Notes: generated by a model from the sequence alone, not told the origin. DNA of 64,000 nucleotides from Rhodanobacter sp. (GCA_040371205.1 AP031382.1:2973562-3037561); one strand, 5' to 3'; shown: positions 53,071 to 63,078, numbered from the stretch's first letter. Numbers and translations: made by a program.

Positions 53071-53100
53071 TTCAAGTGCGGCGGGCGCCGCGGGTATCAT
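53071..53100 (+). promoter_or_regulatory. Candidate promoter of the dciA gene
   Basis: TTCAAG (53071-53076) and TATCAT (53095-53100) are spaced by 18 bp in the region between secA and the DUF721 gene. The -35 match is poor. Transcription would start near 53107, leaving a leader of about 26 nt with CGGAG before the ATG. Confidence 0.35.
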
Positions 53101-53132
53101 GAGCCCCTCGTCCCGCCACGGAGCCACCGGAC

Positions 53133-53588
53133 ATGTCCCGCGCCGCCACGCGTTCCAGCGGCCCGCAGGCCCTGGGCCATTGCGGGTCGTTCGCCAGCCT
53201 GGCCGGCAAGGCCGCGGCGCTCGACGCGCTCGACCGCGCGCTGCGCCAGACCTTGCCTGCACCGCTGCGCGACGAGGTGCGCTTCGCCCATCTCCGCGGC
53301 GGACGGCTGCTGTTCCTCGCCAGCACGTCGGCATGGGCCACGCGGTTGCGGCTGCTGCATTCGCAGATTCTCGCGACGGCGCGCAGCCTCGGCATCCGTG
53401 CCGAGAGCGTCGCCATCAAGGTGAGCCCGCTGCCGAAGATCGAACTGGAACCCGAGCGCACGCGCACGCTGTCGCCCGAGGCTGCCAGCCACCTGCGCGC
53501 CGCCGCTGCGGCAGCCGCCGATCCGGAGTGGAAGGAGCTATTCGGTCGGCTGGCCGCGCTGGCGCCACAGAGCGGCAAACCGCGCTGA
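53133..53588 (+). CDS. dciA: DciA family protein (DUF721), predicted replicative helicase loader
   Basis: A 151-residue protein with an N-terminal KH-like DUF721 domain: 'CGSFASLAGKAAALDALDRA', 'LRDEVRFAHLRGGRLLFLA' and 'WATRLRLLHSQILATA'. DciA is the ancestral helper for loading DnaB helicase in bacteria without DnaC. The tail (about 105-151) is basic and alanine-rich and probably disordered. The neighbours secA and lpxC match its usual place in related bacteria. CGGAG lies 10 nt before the ATG. Confidence 0.82.
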   Translation: MSRAATRSSGPQALGHCGSFASLAGKAAALDALDRALRQTLPAPLRDEVRFAHLRGGRLLFLASTSAWATRLRLLHSQILATARSLGIRAESVAIKVSPLPKIELEPERTRTLSPEAASHLRAAAAAAADPEWKELFGRLAALAPQSGKPR

Positions 53589-53653
53589 AGATCGGCGACC
53601 CCGCAGCAGCCTCGGCCGACTTGGGCATGCGGCGCCCGGTCACCGCCGCGCCG

Positions 53654-53690
53654 AAAAGCAAAAGCCGCCGCATCACGGGGACGCGGCGGC
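53654..53690 (-). terminator. Intrinsic terminator downstream of lpxC
   Basis: On the minus strand an 8-bp stem (GCCGCCGC / GCGGCGGC) with an 11-nt loop is followed by TTTTGCTTTT. It lies 22 nt past the lpxC stop and would end the dcw/lpxC transcripts. Confidence 0.82.
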
Positions 53691-53711
53691 CTTGGCGGAG
53701 CCGGCAGGCGA

Positions 53712-54626
53712 TCAGATCGCCTGGGCGGGATGCGCGTAGGAGATCGGCGAGGTGGCCGGATCGTCCTGGTAGCTGACTTCTTCCCAGGCCGAGGCATCGG
53801 CCATCAAGGTGCGCAGCAGCTTGTTGTTGAGCTCGTGGCCGGACTTGTGCGCGTGGTAGGCGCCCACCAGGCTGTGGCCGAGCAGGTACAAGTCGCCGAT
53901 GGCATCGAGGATCTTGTGCTTGACGAACTCGTCCTCGTAGCGGAGGCCGTCCTCGTTGAGCACGCGGTAGTCGTCCAGCACCACGGCGTTGTCCATCGAG
54001 CCGCCCAGCGCGAGGTTGTGCTCGCGCAGCATCTCGATGTCGCGCATGAAACCAAAGGTGCGCGCGCGGCTGACTTCCTTCACGAACGAGGTGGTGGAGA
54101 AGTCGATCTCGGCGCGCGAGGTGCGCTTGCTGATGATCGGATGGTTGAACTCGATCGAGAAGCCGACCTTGAAGCCGTCGAACGGCTCGAAGCTGGCCCA
54201 CTTGTCGCCTTCCTGCACCTTGACCGGCTTCTTGATGCGGATGAAGCGCTTGGCGACGTTCTGCTCCTCGATGCCGGCCGACTGCAGCAGGAACACGAAG
54301 GGGCCGGCGCTGCCGTCCATGATCGGCACTTCGGGCGCCGAAAGATCCACGTAGGCGTTGTCGATGCCCAGGCCTGCCATCGCCGAGAGCAGGTGCTCGA
54401 CCGTGGCCACGCGCGCTTCGCCGTTCACCAGCGTGGTGGAGAGGCGGGTATCGCCCACGTTGTCGTGGCGCGCCTGCAGGTCGACCGGCGGATTGATGTC
54501 CGTGCGGCGGAACACGATGCCGGTGTTGGGCGCCGCAGGGCGCAGCGTCATGTACACCTTGTCGCCGGTGTGCAGGCCCACGCCAGTGGCGCGGATGATG
54601 TTTTTGAGAGTGCGCTGCTTGATCAT
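53712..54626 (-). CDS. lpxC: UDP-3-O-acyl-N-acetylglucosamine deacetylase
   Basis: LpxC (304 residues) carries out the committed step of lipid A synthesis. The zinc ligands are present at His78 ('[10 protein letters not shown]'), His237 and Asp241 ('[11 protein letters not shown]'), and the catalytic His264 is in '[11 protein letters not shown]', closely matching E. coli numbering. The ATG at 54626 gives the standard start '[15 protein letters not shown]'. It is the last gene of the dcw cluster, separated from ftsZ by 429 bp that include its own promoter. Confidence 0.97.
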   Translation of the reverse strand: MIKQRTLKNIIRATGVGLHTGDKVYMTLRPAAPNTGIVFRRTDINPPVDLQARHDNVGDTRLSTTLVNGEARVATVEHLLSAMAGLGIDNAYVDLSAPEVPIMDGSAGPFVFLLQSAGIEEQNVAKRFIRIKKPVKVQEGDKWASFEPFDGFKVGFSIEFNHPIISKRTSRAEIDFSTTSFVKEVSRARTFGFMRDIEMLREHNLALGGSMDNAVVLDDYRVLNEDGLRYEDEFVKHKILDAIGDLYLLGHSLVGAYHAHKSGHELNNKLLRTLMADASAWEEVSYQDDPATSPISYAHPAQAI

Positions 54627-55055
54627 CGTCGTTGGTACCTGCCAAGTAGCAGCCAATGCGGTGGCGAATGCTAACACAGTTTTAACCACCTGCAATAGCA
54701 AACCGAACCGTACAGTCTGGTTGGGCCGCCCCGGTTTTCAGGCCGGGATACACGTCACGAAACATGCCCCGGCACGCCATGCGGCCGGGTCGACACGCAG
54801 CCCCGGGCCGGGACGGGATTCCGGCACCAGGGCAACGGACGGGTCGCCGCCGGGCATGCGCCCGGGCGATCCGTCATGCGGCATCCTTTCGCATTGTCTG
54901 GGATATCGCGGACACGGAACGCGCCGGCGCAGCATTTCGCTGACACCCCCGGCACGGCCGAACCGCGATTTCCCCCTCACGTCTCAGTTCTGACCCGGAC
55001 AGCAGGCCATTCGTTCAACGCCCAACGATCAAGCTTGAAGGGGCCGATAGCTGCC
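54627..55055. other. 429-bp region between ftsZ and lpxC
   Basis: No gene is supported here: short open frames exist on both strands but they overlap one another, lack ribosome binding sites and resemble nothing. The lpxC-proximal part holds a promoter (54668-54695). Further up are several GC-rich inverted repeats, such as CCCGG/CCGGG around 54728-54748. No T-tailed terminator for ftsZ was found, so some lpxC expression may come by read-through. Confidence 0.6.
54668..54695 (-). promoter_or_regulatory. Predicted sigma-70 promoter of lpxC
   Basis: On the minus strand TTGCAG (54695 to 54690) and TAGCAT (54673 to 54668) are separated by 16 bp, within a locally AT-rich stretch unlike its surroundings. 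Transcription would start near 54661, giving a leader of about 35 nt. Confidence 0.55.
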
Positions 55056-56234
55056 TCAGTCCGCCTGGCGGCGCAGGAAAGCCGGGATGTCCAGGTAATC
55101 CAGGCCGTTGTCCTGACGGGCCGGCGCCTCGGCGCGCGGATTGCTGCTGTATACCGCCTCCGGCTGGGCGTAATCCACCACTTCGTTGCCGGTGCCGGTA
55201 CGCAGCACCACCGGGCGGGGACGCTGGCGCATCTCCACCTGCTTGGTCTCCACCGGGCGCATGCTCTGACGCCCCGTGGCGCGGTTGAGGCCGGTGGCGA
55301 CCACGGTGACGCGCACCTCGTCCTTCAGCTCCGGGTCCAGCGAGGTGCCGATCACCACGGTGGCGTCTTCGCTGGCGAAGTCGTTGATGACGCGGCCGAT
55401 CTCGTCGAACTCGCGCATGGTGAGGTTGGGGCCGGCGGTGACGTTGACCAGGATGCCGCAGGCGCCGTTGAGGTTGACGTCCTCCAGCAGCGGGTTCTTG
55501 ATCGCCTGCTCGGCGGCCGCCTGCGCGCGGTCGTCGCCGCTGGCGACGCCGGTGCCCATCATGGCCAGGCCCATCTCGCTCATCACGGTGCGCACGTCGG
55601 CGAAGTCGACGTTGATCAGGCCCGGCGCCGTGATCAGGTCGGCAATGCCCTGCACCGCGCCCTGCAGCACGTTGTTGGCGGCCTTGAACGCATTGACCAG
55701 GGTGACCTCGCGGCCCAGCACGCTGATCAGCTTCTCGTTCGGCACGGTGATCAGCGAGTCGACGTGCTGCGACAGGTCCTCGATGCCCTTCTGCGCCACC
55801 TGCATGCGGCGGCGGCCCTCGAACGGGAACGGCTTGGTGACCACGGCCACGGTGAGGATGCCCTTCTCCTTGGCCAGCTGCGCCACCACCGGCGCGGCGC
55901 CGGTGCCGGTGCCGCCGCCCATGCCGGCGGTGATGAACACCATGTCGGCGCCTTCCAGCATCGCCTCGATGCGTTCGCGGTCCTCCAGCGCGGCCTGGCG
56001 GCCGACTTCGGGATTGGCGCCTGCGCCCAGGCCCTTGGTGACGTTGGCGCCCAGTTGCAGGTGGGTGCGCGAGTTGCAGCTGCTCATCGCCTGCGCATCG
56101 GTGTTGGCGACAATGAACTCCACGCCTTCGATGTTGGCATTGATCATGTGCGCCACGGCGTTGCCGCCGCCACCGCCCACGCCGATGACCTTGATGACTG
56201 CGTTGGGTGCGAGTTTCTCGATCAGTTCGAACAT
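55056..56234 (-). CDS. ftsZ: Cell division protein FtsZ
   Basis: FtsZ (392 residues) is the tubulin-like GTPase that forms the division ring. The GTP-binding signature GGGTGTG is at 106-112. The T7 synergy loop region includes 'LINVDFADVRTVMSEMG'. The conserved C-terminal peptide that binds FtsA and ZipA is 'LDYLDIPAFLRRQAD', after a variable linker. It follows ftsA after a 150-bp gap that contains a perfect palindrome. Confidence 0.97.
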   Translation of the reverse strand: MFELIEKLAPNAVIKVIGVGGGGGNAVAHMINANIEGVEFIVANTDAQAMSSCNSRTHLQLGANVTKGLGAGANPEVGRQAALEDRERIEAMLEGADMVFITAGMGGGTGTGAAPVVAQLAKEKGILTVAVVTKPFPFEGRRRMQVAQKGIEDLSQHVDSLITVPNEKLISVLGREVTLVNAFKAANNVLQGAVQGIADLITAPGLINVDFADVRTVMSEMGLAMMGTGVASGDDRAQAAAEQAIKNPLLEDVNLNGACGILVNVTAGPNLTMREFDEIGRVINDFASEDATVVIGTSLDPELKDEVRVTVVATGLNRATGRQSMRPVETKQVEMRQRPRPVVLRTGTGNEVVDYAQPEAVYSSNPRAEAPARQDNGLDYLDIPAFLRRQAD

Positions 56235-56350
56235 TTCCCGTCCTCCAGTAGTTGTTGTCGTTGTAACCGCGAAGCGACTCCTGTCGCGCCGTGGTGGTGG
56301 GCAGCGGTCCCGCCGCCCGTGGCTGCGCCTCCTGCGCCGCCGAAACCTGT

Positions 56351-56385
56351 CCGCCTTTCCGGCGGAACGCCGCGCGGCGTTCCGC
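56351..56385. repeat. Perfect 24-bp palindrome plus second hairpin between ftsA and ftsZ
   Basis: Positions 56362-56385 are a perfect palindrome (half-site GCGGAACGCCGC), starting on the last base of the ftsA stop codon. An adjoining inverted repeat CCGCC-TTTCC-GGCGG covers 56351-56365. No T-run follows, so it is not a standard terminator. It could be an RNA processing or stability element, or a protein site. Confidence 0.85.
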
Positions 56386-57620
56386 TAGAAGTTCTTCTTG
56401 AACCAGCCGATCGCCCGGCCGACCACGCCGCCGACCTGGCCGAACGAATTGCCGCCGCCGCGCACCGGCGCGTTGTGGCGCGCGCCGTGCAGCAGCAGGC
56501 CCGCGCCGGTGGCGTGCAGCGGGCTGCTGATGACCTCGCCGAGGCCGGTGATCTGCTGCGGCACGCCGAGGCGCACCATCTTGTGGAAGATCTCCTCGGC
56601 CAGCTCCAGCGCGCCTTCCATCTGCGCGGCGCCGCCGGTGAGCACCACGCCGGCCGCGACCAGGCTGTCGTAGCCGGAGCTGCGCAGCCGGTCCTGCACC
56701 ATCTCGAAGATCTCCTCGTAGCGCGCCTGCACGCTCTGCGCCAGCGCCTGCCGCGCCAGCCGGCGCGGCGGGCGGTCGCCCACGCTGGGCACCTGGATGG
56801 TTTCGTCGGCGTGCGCCAGCGCGGTCAGCGCGCAGGCGTACTTGATCTTGATTTCCTCCGCATGCGCGGTGGGCGTCTGCACGGCGTAGGTGATGTCGCC
56901 GGTGATCTGGTCGCCGCCGATCGGCAGCGACGCGGTGTAGCGGACCGAGCCCTGCGTGTAGATCGCGATGTCGGTGGTGCCGGCGCCGATGTCCACCAGG
57001 CACACGCCCAGCTCGCGCTCGTCGGCGGTGAGCACCGCACGCGCGCTGGCCAGCGCCGAGGGCACCAGCTCGTCCACCGACAGGCCGCAGCGCTGGATGG
57101 ACTTGGTGATGTTCTGCACCGCCGCCGCCGCACCGGTGACCAGGTGCACGTTGGCCTCCAGCCGCACGCCGCTCATGCCCACCGGCGAGCGGATGCCGTC
57201 CTGGCCGTCGATGCGGTATTCCTGCGACTCTTTGTAGAGCACCTTGCGGTCGGCCGGGATCGCCACCGCGCTGGCCGCTTCCAGCACCTGGTCGAGGTCG
57301 CCCGGCGTCACCTCGCGCTCGCGGATCGCCGCGTTGCCGTGCGAGTTGCGCGTCTCGAGGTGGCTGCCGGAGATCGAGGCGGTGACCGCGCGGATGTCGC
57401 AGCCGGCCATCAGCTCGGCCTCTTCCACGGCGCGCTGGATCGAGTTCACGGTGGATTCGATGTCGACCACCATGCCTTTGCGCATGCCGCGCGAGACGTG
57501 CGTGCCGATGCCGATGACGGTGATCTCCTCGCCCGGCTCGTATTCGCCCACGATGGCGGTCACCTTGGAGGTGCCGATGTCGAGGCCGACCACCAGTTGT
57601 TTGTCGTTGCGCGTCTTCAT
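56385..57620 (-). CDS. ftsA: Cell division protein FtsA
   Basis: FtsA (411 residues) is the actin-like ATPase that tethers FtsZ to the membrane. The phosphate-binding loops are 'VVGLDIGTSKVTAIVGE' and 'LVDIGAGTTDIAIY' (about 208-221), with 'GVVLTGGAAQMEGALELAEE' as the adenosine motif. The C-terminal amphipathic membrane helix is visible in 'RAIGWFKKNF'. The ATG at 57620 is chosen to match the family N-terminus. It starts 13 nt after ftsQ. Confidence 0.97.
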   Translation of the reverse strand: MKTRNDKQLVVGLDIGTSKVTAIVGEYEPGEEITVIGIGTHVSRGMRKGMVVDIESTVNSIQRAVEEAELMAGCDIRAVTASISGSHLETRNSHGNAAIREREVTPGDLDQVLEAASAVAIPADRKVLYKESQEYRIDGQDGIRSPVGMSGVRLEANVHLVTGAAAAVQNITKSIQRCGLSVDELVPSALASARAVLTADERELGVCLVDIGAGTTDIAIYTQGSVRYTASLPIGGDQITGDITYAVQTPTAHAEEIKIKYACALTALAHADETIQVPSVGDRPPRRLARQALAQSVQARYEEIFEMVQDRLRSSGYDSLVAAGVVLTGGAAQMEGALELAEEIFHKMVRLGVPQQITGLGEVISSPLHATGAGLLLHGARHNAPVRGGGNSFGQVGGVVGRAIGWFKKNF

Positions 57621-57633
57621 GGCTGTTGTGTCC

Positions 57634-58374
57634 TCACGAGCGGCGCACGGTGGTGGTCTTGGCGGCGGGCGCGGGGTCGGGCCAGCGCACGGCAAAACCG
57701 TTGGTGTAGCGGAGGTCGGCGTAGACGAAACCCTGGTCGTGCCCGGCCATCATCTGCGGGTAGACGTCGAGGAAGCGGCGCAGCCGCGCGCCGGCGAGAT
57801 CGCGGTCGCCGATCACGATGCGCGCGCCGCTGGTCGTGGTGACGCTCCAGCTGCCGCGTGCGGTGAGCGCCACGCCGTTGATCGAAAGACGCGTGCCCGC
57901 AAAGGCCTTGCCCACGTCGGCGTAGAAGCTCACCACCTCGGCGAGGCGGTCGTCCGGCCCTTGCAGGCTGGGCAGCGCGGCGGCGGCCGCGGCATCGATG
58001 GGCGCGTCGAATACCTTGCCCTGCCGGCTGATGAGGTGCTTGCCGTTCCAGCGCGCGAACGGCTGGCGCTCGGCCACGCGCAGTTGCAGGGTGTCGGGCC
58101 AGCGCTTGCGCGCCTCCACCGATTCCACCCACGGCAGCGCGGCCACGGCCTGCTGCACGCTGTCGAGGTCCAGCGCGAAGAAGCCCTTGCCCAGCCGCGG
58201 CAGCACGGCGCCGCGCAACTCGTCCATGGTCACGTGCTTGAACTCGCCCTGCACGGTAAGCCTGGTCACCGGCCAGCGGCTGGCCGCAAACCAGCCGTTC
58301 AGCACGCCCACCACGGGCAGCGCCAGCAGGGCCGCAACCAGGCCCCATGCGACCGGGCGCATGCCAGCCTTCAT
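57634..58374 (-). CDS. ftsQ: Cell division protein FtsQ
   Basis: FtsQ (246 residues) is the bitopic scaffold of the divisome that binds FtsB and FtsL. It has a short cytoplasmic start, one membrane helix (about 7-27), a POTRA domain opening with '[20 protein letters not shown]' and the FtsQ beta domain ('[20 protein letters not shown]', then '[17 protein letters not shown]'). Its ATG overlaps the ddlB stop as ATGA. Confidence 0.94.
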   Translation of the reverse strand: MKAGMRPVAWGLVAALLALPVVGVLNGWFAASRWPVTRLTVQGEFKHVTMDELRGAVLPRLGKGFFALDLDSVQQAVAALPWVESVEARKRWPDTLQLRVAERQPFARWNGKHLISRQGKVFDAPIDAAAAAALPSLQGPDDRLAEVVSFYADVGKAFAGTRLSINGVALTARGSWSVTTTSGARIVIGDRDLAGARLRRFLDVYPQMMAGHDQGFVYADLRYTNGFAVRWPDPAPAAKTTTVRRS

Positions 58375-59324
58375 GCGCCCCCCCGGAAACTGGTTTCCAG
58401 CACGCGCCAGCACAGGGCCTCGTAGTCGATGCCGGCGACGCGCGCGGCCTTCGGCACCAGCGAGTGCGAGGTCATGCCCGGTGCGGTGTTCACTTCCAGC
58501 AGCCAGTTGCGGCCCTGGCGGTCGCGCATCACGTCCACGCGGCCCCAGCCGGCGCAGCCCAGCGCGTCGAACGCATCGAGTGCCAGCGCGCGCAGCGCGT
58601 CCTCGGCAGCGCCTTGCAGCCCGGGGCACAGGTACTGCGTGTCCTCGGCGACGTATTTCGCGTTGTAGTCGTAGAACGCGCCCTTCGGCACGATGTGGAT
58701 GGAAGGCAGCACCTCGCGGCCGAGGATGCCGACGGTAAGCTCGTCGCCTTCGATCAGGGTTTCCATCAACAGGTCGCCGGGATACTTCGCGGCCAGCTCG
58801 ACGGCGCTGTCGAGCTGCGCCTCCTCGAACACCCGCGTCACACCCACGCTGGAGCCTTCGCAGGCCGGTTTCACGATCAACGGAAAACCGATCTCGCGCG
58901 CCGCGGCGTGCACGTCGGAGCCGCGCGGCAGCGCCACGAACTTCGGCGTGGGCAGGCCCAGCGACTGCCACACGCGCTTGGAGCGCGTCTTGTCCATCGA
59001 CAGCGCGGAACCGAGCACGCCCGAGCCGGTGTAAGGCACGTTCAAGGATTCCAGCGCGCCCTGCAGCACGCCGTCCTCGCCGCCGCCGTGCTGACCGTGC
59101 AGGATGTTGAACACGCGCGCGAAGTGGCCGGCGCGCAGCGCGTCGAGCAGCGCCGGGATGCCGTCGATGGCGTGCGCGTCGACGCCGCGCGCCTTCAGCG
59201 CGGCCAGCACGTTGCGGCCGGAGTCCAGCGACACCTCTCGCTCGGCCGAGCTGCCGCCCATCACCACGGCGACGCGGCCGAAGTCGGCGGGGTTGGAAAT
59301 GCGGGTTGCGGAGTTCGTGGCCAT
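58371..59324 (-). CDS. ddlB: D-alanine--D-alanine ligase
   Basis: DdlB (317 residues) makes D-Ala-D-Ala for the peptidoglycan stem. The ATP-grasp motifs are '[19 protein letters not shown]' and '[20 protein letters not shown]', with the N-terminal '[16 protein letters not shown]'. The ATG shares one base with the murC stop (TGATG). It lies in the usual order murC-ddlB-ftsQ. Confidence 0.96.
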   Translation of the reverse strand: MATNSATRISNPADFGRVAVVMGGSSAEREVSLDSGRNVLAALKARGVDAHAIDGIPALLDALRAGHFARVFNILHGQHGGGEDGVLQGALESLNVPYTGSGVLGSALSMDKTRSKRVWQSLGLPTPKFVALPRGSDVHAAAREIGFPLIVKPACEGSSVGVTRVFEEAQLDSAVELAAKYPGDLLMETLIEGDELTVGILGREVLPSIHIVPKGAFYDYNAKYVAEDTQYLCPGLQGAAEDALRALALDAFDALGCAGWGRVDVMRDRQGRNWLLEVNTAPGMTSHSLVPKAARVAGIDYEALCWRVLETSFRGGA

Positions 59325-60769
59325 CACGCGGCGCCCTTGGTCTTGAGTTGGCCCAGCTGCGCCAGTTCCACCGCCGCGGCGCCGATGTCGCCGGCGCCGA
59401 GCAGCAGCAGCAGATCGCCGTCGCGCAGCAGCGCCGGCAAGGTGTCCTTGAGTTCGCGCGGATGCTCGACCAGCACCGGATCGACCTTGCCGCGCGCGCG
59501 CACCGCACGCGCCAGCGCACGGCCGTCGGCGCCCGCGATCGGCGCCTCGCCGGCCGGATAGACGTCCGTCAGCACCAGCACGTCGGCCTCGGCCAGCACG
59601 TTGGCGAAATCGTCGAGCAGGTCGCGCGTGCGGCTGTAGCGGTGCGGCTGGAAGCCGACCACGAGACGCCGCTCCGGCCAGCCGCCACGCGCCGCGGCGA
59701 ACACCGCGGCCAGCTCGCTGGGATGGTGGCCGTAGTCGTCCACCAGCAGCGCCGCGCCCTTGTCCAGCGCCAGCTCGCCGCGGCGGTGGAAGCGCCGGCC
59801 CACGCCCTGGAAATTCGCCAGCGCGTGCGCGATCGCTTCCGCGCCCACGCCCAGCTGCCAGCCGATGCTGGCGGCGGCCAGCGCGTTGAGCACGTTGTGC
59901 CGGCCCGGCAGGTTCAGCGTCACCGGCAACGGGTCGGCGCGGCCCGGCAGGTGCAGGTCGAAGTGCATCTCGAAGCCCTGCTGCGTGACATTGGACGCGC
60001 GCACGTCGGCGTCCGCGCTGGCGATGCCATAGGTCATCACGCGGCGCGAGGTGGTCTTCGCCAGCTCGGCCACTTCGGCGTCGTCCACGCACAGCACGGC
60101 GAGGCCATAGAACGGCAGGCGGTGCAGGAAATCGGCAAAGGCCTTCTTCACCTCGGCGAAGTCGCCGTGGTAGTTCTCCAGGTGGTCGGCGTCGATGTTG
60201 GTGACCGCCGCGATCACCGGCGACAGCAGCAGGAAGGAGCCGTCCGATTCGTCGGCCTCCGCGACCAGGTACTGCCCGGTGCCCAGCCGCGCGTTGGCGC
60301 CCGCGGCGTTGAGCTGGCCGCCGATCACGAAGGTGGGGTCGTAGTTGGCCTCGGCCAGCACGCTGGCGACCAGGCTGGTGGTGGTGGTCTTGCCGTGCGT
60401 GCCGGCGATCGCGATGCCGCGGCGGAAGCGCATCAACTCGCCCAGCATCTCCGCGCGCGGGATCACCGGGATGCGCGCGGCACGTGCGGCGACCAGTTCG
60501 GGGTTGTCCGCGCGGATTGCGCTCGAGGTCACCACCACATCGGCGTCGCCGACGTTCGCGGCATCGTGCCCGACGTGCACCAGCAAGCCGAGCTGCGCGA
60601 GGCGCTGCGCCGTGGGCGAGTTGGACCTGTCCGAACCCGACACCGCGTAACCGAGGTTGTGCAGCACCTCGGCGATGCCGCTCATGCCCACGCCGCCGAT
60701 GCCGATGAAATGCACGCGGCGGAAGGTGGTCATCAGGTCTTCGTGCGCGAGCAGCCGGCGCGGCGTCAT
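59324..60769 (-). CDS. murC: UDP-N-acetylmuramate--L-alanine ligase
   Basis: MurC (481 residues) adds L-Ala to UDP-MurNAc. The substrate loop is '[20 protein letters not shown]', the P-loop '[17 protein letters not shown]' (GTHGKT at 123-128), and later blocks are '[11 protein letters not shown]', '[11 protein letters not shown]' and 'DDYGHHPSE'. The ATG at 60769 overlaps the murG stop as ATGA; a second ATG at 60733 lies closer to the conserved core and may be the true start. Confidence 0.96.
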   Translation of the reverse strand: MTPRRLLAHEDLMTTFRRVHFIGIGGVGMSGIAEVLHNLGYAVSGSDRSNSPTAQRLAQLGLLVHVGHDAANVGDADVVVTSSAIRADNPELVAARAARIPVIPRAEMLGELMRFRRGIAIAGTHGKTTTTSLVASVLAEANYDPTFVIGGQLNAAGANARLGTGQYLVAEADESDGSFLLLSPVIAAVTNIDADHLENYHGDFAEVKKAFADFLHRLPFYGLAVLCVDDAEVAELAKTTSRRVMTYGIASADADVRASNVTQQGFEMHFDLHLPGRADPLPVTLNLPGRHNVLNALAAASIGWQLGVGAEAIAHALANFQGVGRRFHRRGELALDKGAALLVDDYGHHPSELAAVFAAARGGWPERRLVVGFQPHRYSRTRDLLDDFANVLAEADVLVLTDVYPAGEAPIAGADGRALARAVRARGKVDPVLVEHPRELKDTLPALLRDGDLLLLLGAGDIGAAAVELAQLGQLKTKGAA

Positions 60770-61842
60770 GCGGCCACCTCCACGCAGGCGCGGGCAATCA
60801 CGGCCGCCGCATCGGGCTTCGCCAGCGTGCGCGCGGCCTCAGCCATGGCGAGCAGTTGCGCACGGTCGGCAAGCAGCGTGTCCAGACGCTGCGCAAGTCG
60901 TTCCACGTTCAAATCGCGTTCCTGGATCAGTTCGGCCGCGCCGGCGGCGAGCAGTGCTTCGGCGTTGCGGGTCTGGTGGTCGTCCACCGCATGCGGGAAC
61001 GGCACCAACACCGCGCCCAGCCCCGCGGCCGTCAGCTCGGCCAACGTCAGCGCGCCGGCACGGCACACCGCGAGGTCGGCCCAGGCATAGGTGCCGGCCA
61101 TGTCCTCGATGAAGGGCACCACCTGCGCCTCGACGCCGGCCTTGGCATAGGCCTCGCGCGCCTCGTCGATGCCGCGGTTGCCGCACTGGTGCAGCACCTC
61201 GGGGCGACGCTCCGGCGGCAGCAGCGCAAGCGCCTTCGGCAGCGCGAGGTTCAGCGCGCGCGCGCCGAGGCTGCCGCCCAGCACCAGCAGGCGCGCATGC
61301 CCTTGGCGCCCGGCGAAACGTTGCGCGGGCGGTTTCAGCGTGGCGATGGTGGCGCGCACCGGATTGCCCACCCACGCCGCGCCGGGCAAGGCGTCGGCAA
61401 AACCGGCCAGCACGCGTTGCGCATGCGCGGCGAGCTTGCGGTTGGTGAAACCGGCCACGCGGTTCTGTTCGTGCACCAGCAGCGGGCAACGCAGCAGCCG
61501 CGCGGCCAAACCGCCCGGGCCGGCCACGTAACCGCCCATCGACAACACGCTGCGCGGCTTGAGCTGGCGCAGCACGACCAGTGCCGACAGCAGGGCGCGC
61601 ACCAGCATCCACGGGGCACCGAGCCGCGTCTTCCAGCCCTTGCCGCGCAGGCCGCCCACGCGGATCGCATGCAGGTCGATGCCGTGCGCGGGCACCACCT
61701 TCGTTTCCATGCCGCCGACCGCGCCCAGCCAGGCCACCGGCACGCCTTGCGCGCGCAGCGTCTCGGCCACGGCGAGGCCGGGGAAGATGTGGCCGCCGGT
61801 ACCGCCGGCCATGATCAGCACGGGGCGCGTATCGGCGCTCAT
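60766..61842 (-). CDS. murG: UDP-N-acetylglucosamine--N-acetylmuramyl-(pentapeptide) pyrophosphoryl-undecaprenol N-acetylglucosamine transferase
   Basis: MurG (358 residues) turns lipid I into lipid II at the inner face of the membrane. The G-loops are '[20 protein letters not shown]' and '[18 protein letters not shown]', with '[12 protein letters not shown]' opening the C-terminal domain and '[15 protein letters not shown]' binding the donor. The ATG at 61842 overlaps the ftsW stop. Confidence 0.96.
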   Translation of the reverse strand: MSADTRPVLIMAGGTGGHIFPGLAVAETLRAQGVPVAWLGAVGGMETKVVPAHGIDLHAIRVGGLRGKGWKTRLGAPWMLVRALLSALVVLRQLKPRSVLSMGGYVAGPGGLAARLLRCPLLVHEQNRVAGFTNRKLAAHAQRVLAGFADALPGAAWVGNPVRATIATLKPPAQRFAGRQGHARLLVLGGSLGARALNLALPKALALLPPERRPEVLHQCGNRGIDEAREAYAKAGVEAQVVPFIEDMAGTYAWADLAVCRAGALTLAELTAAGLGAVLVPFPHAVDDHQTRNAEALLAAGAAELIQERDLNVERLAQRLDTLLADRAQLLAMAEAARTLAKPDAAAVIARACVEVAA

Positions 61843-63077
61843 GCCATCGCCGCCTCGCGCGGGCGCGCCGCGTCGTTCGCATCGGCCGCCCGCACCGCTT
61901 CCGGCAAGCGCTTGGCGGTCTGCCGCGCGTCGAGTGCGCGGTTGATTTCCCAGGTCGCGCGCAGCAGCACGCCGGCCATCGCACAGGTCAGCACCATGGA
62001 CGAACCGCCGTAGCTGATCAGCGGCAGCGTGAGCCCTTTGGTAGGCAAGGCGCCGAGGTTCACGCCCACCGACACGATGGCCTGCATCGCCAGCATCAGC
62101 GAGATGCCGAACGCAACGTAGCCGGCGAAACGCTGGCCCACCTCGACGCCCCGCAGGCCCATCACCAGGCCGCGCCCCACCGCCAGCGCGAACAGGCTCA
62201 TCACCAGCACGATGCCGACCAGGCCCAACTCCTCGCCGATCACGGCGAAGATGAAGTCGGTATGCGCCTCGGGCAAATACGAGAGCTTCAGCACGCTGGA
62301 ACCCAGCCCGACGCCGGTCCATTCGCCGCGGCCGATCGCCATCAGCGACTGGGTGAGCTGGAAGCCGTCGGTGAACGGATGCTCCCACGGGTTCATGAAG
62401 GAGGTGAGCCGCTTCACGCGGTAGCTCTCGCCGGTGGCGGCGATGTACAGCAGCGGCATCAGCGGCATGCCCATGCCGCACAGGTAGATCGGCCGCGCAC
62501 CGCCCAGCCAGACCATCGCGATGGTCACCGAGATCACCAGCGCGGACGAGCCGAAATCCGGCTGCAGCAGCAACAGCACCACCACGGCGCCGGCCACCAT
62601 GATCGGCTTGAACAAGCCGAGGAATTCCGTCTCGATGCTGTCGCGCCGGCGCACCAGGTAGCTGGCGAGGTACACCACCACGATCAGCTTCACCGCCTCC
62701 ACCGGCTGGAAGCTGGTGACCGCCAGGTTCAACCAGCGCCGCGCGCCGTTGATGCGCATGCCGAAGTGCGGCACGAACACCGCCAGCAGCAGCACGAAGG
62801 CCAGGCCCAGCAGCGGGAAGGCATATTTCTCCAGCAGCTTGAGCTCCGTCCGCATCGCCATGCCGGCCGCGACGACGCCCAGCGCAAGGAACAGGATGTC
62901 TTTCTTCAGGTAATAGAACGGACCGAGGTGGCTGCTGTCCGCCACCGCGATCGAGCTGGAGGTCACCATCACCAGGCCCACGCTGGCCAGGCCGACCAGC
63001 GCGACCAGCAGCCACAGGTCGTAGCTGCCGCGCGGCCCGAGGCGCTTGACTGCCTGCGATGTGCCGAAGCCGAACAT
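61839..63077 (-). CDS. ftsW: Septal peptidoglycan glycosyltransferase FtsW (SEDS family)
   Basis: FtsW (412 residues) is the SEDS-family polymerase that works with FtsI at the septum. It has about ten membrane helices. Family blocks are 'LAVTSFQPVEAVKLIVVVYL', 'LPEAHTDFIFAVIGEELGLV' with the conserved Asp/Glu region, and 'LTLPLISYGGSSMVLTCAMA' near the end. The gene starts one base after the mraY stop; murD, which sits between them in enterobacteria, is absent. Confidence 0.95.
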   Translation of the reverse strand: MFGFGTSQAVKRLGPRGSYDLWLLVALVGLASVGLVMVTSSSIAVADSSHLGPFYYLKKDILFLALGVVAAGMAMRTELKLLEKYAFPLLGLAFVLLLAVFVPHFGMRINGARRWLNLAVTSFQPVEAVKLIVVVYLASYLVRRRDSIETEFLGLFKPIMVAGAVVVLLLLQPDFGSSALVISVTIAMVWLGGARPIYLCGMGMPLMPLLYIAATGESYRVKRLTSFMNPWEHPFTDGFQLTQSLMAIGRGEWTGVGLGSSVLKLSYLPEAHTDFIFAVIGEELGLVGIVLVMSLFALAVGRGLVMGLRGVEVGQRFAGYVAFGISLMLAMQAIVSVGVNLGALPTKGLTLPLISYGGSSMVLTCAMAGVLLRATWEINRALDARQTAKRLPEAVRAADANDAARPREAAMA

Positions 63078-63078
63078 C

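Noticed and set aside
54738-54980. 80-codon minus-strand open frame in the ftsZ-lpxC gap
   Set aside because: No ribosome binding site, no family resemblance, biased toward Arg/Pro/Gly as expected from GC-rich non-coding DNA, and overlapped by another open frame.
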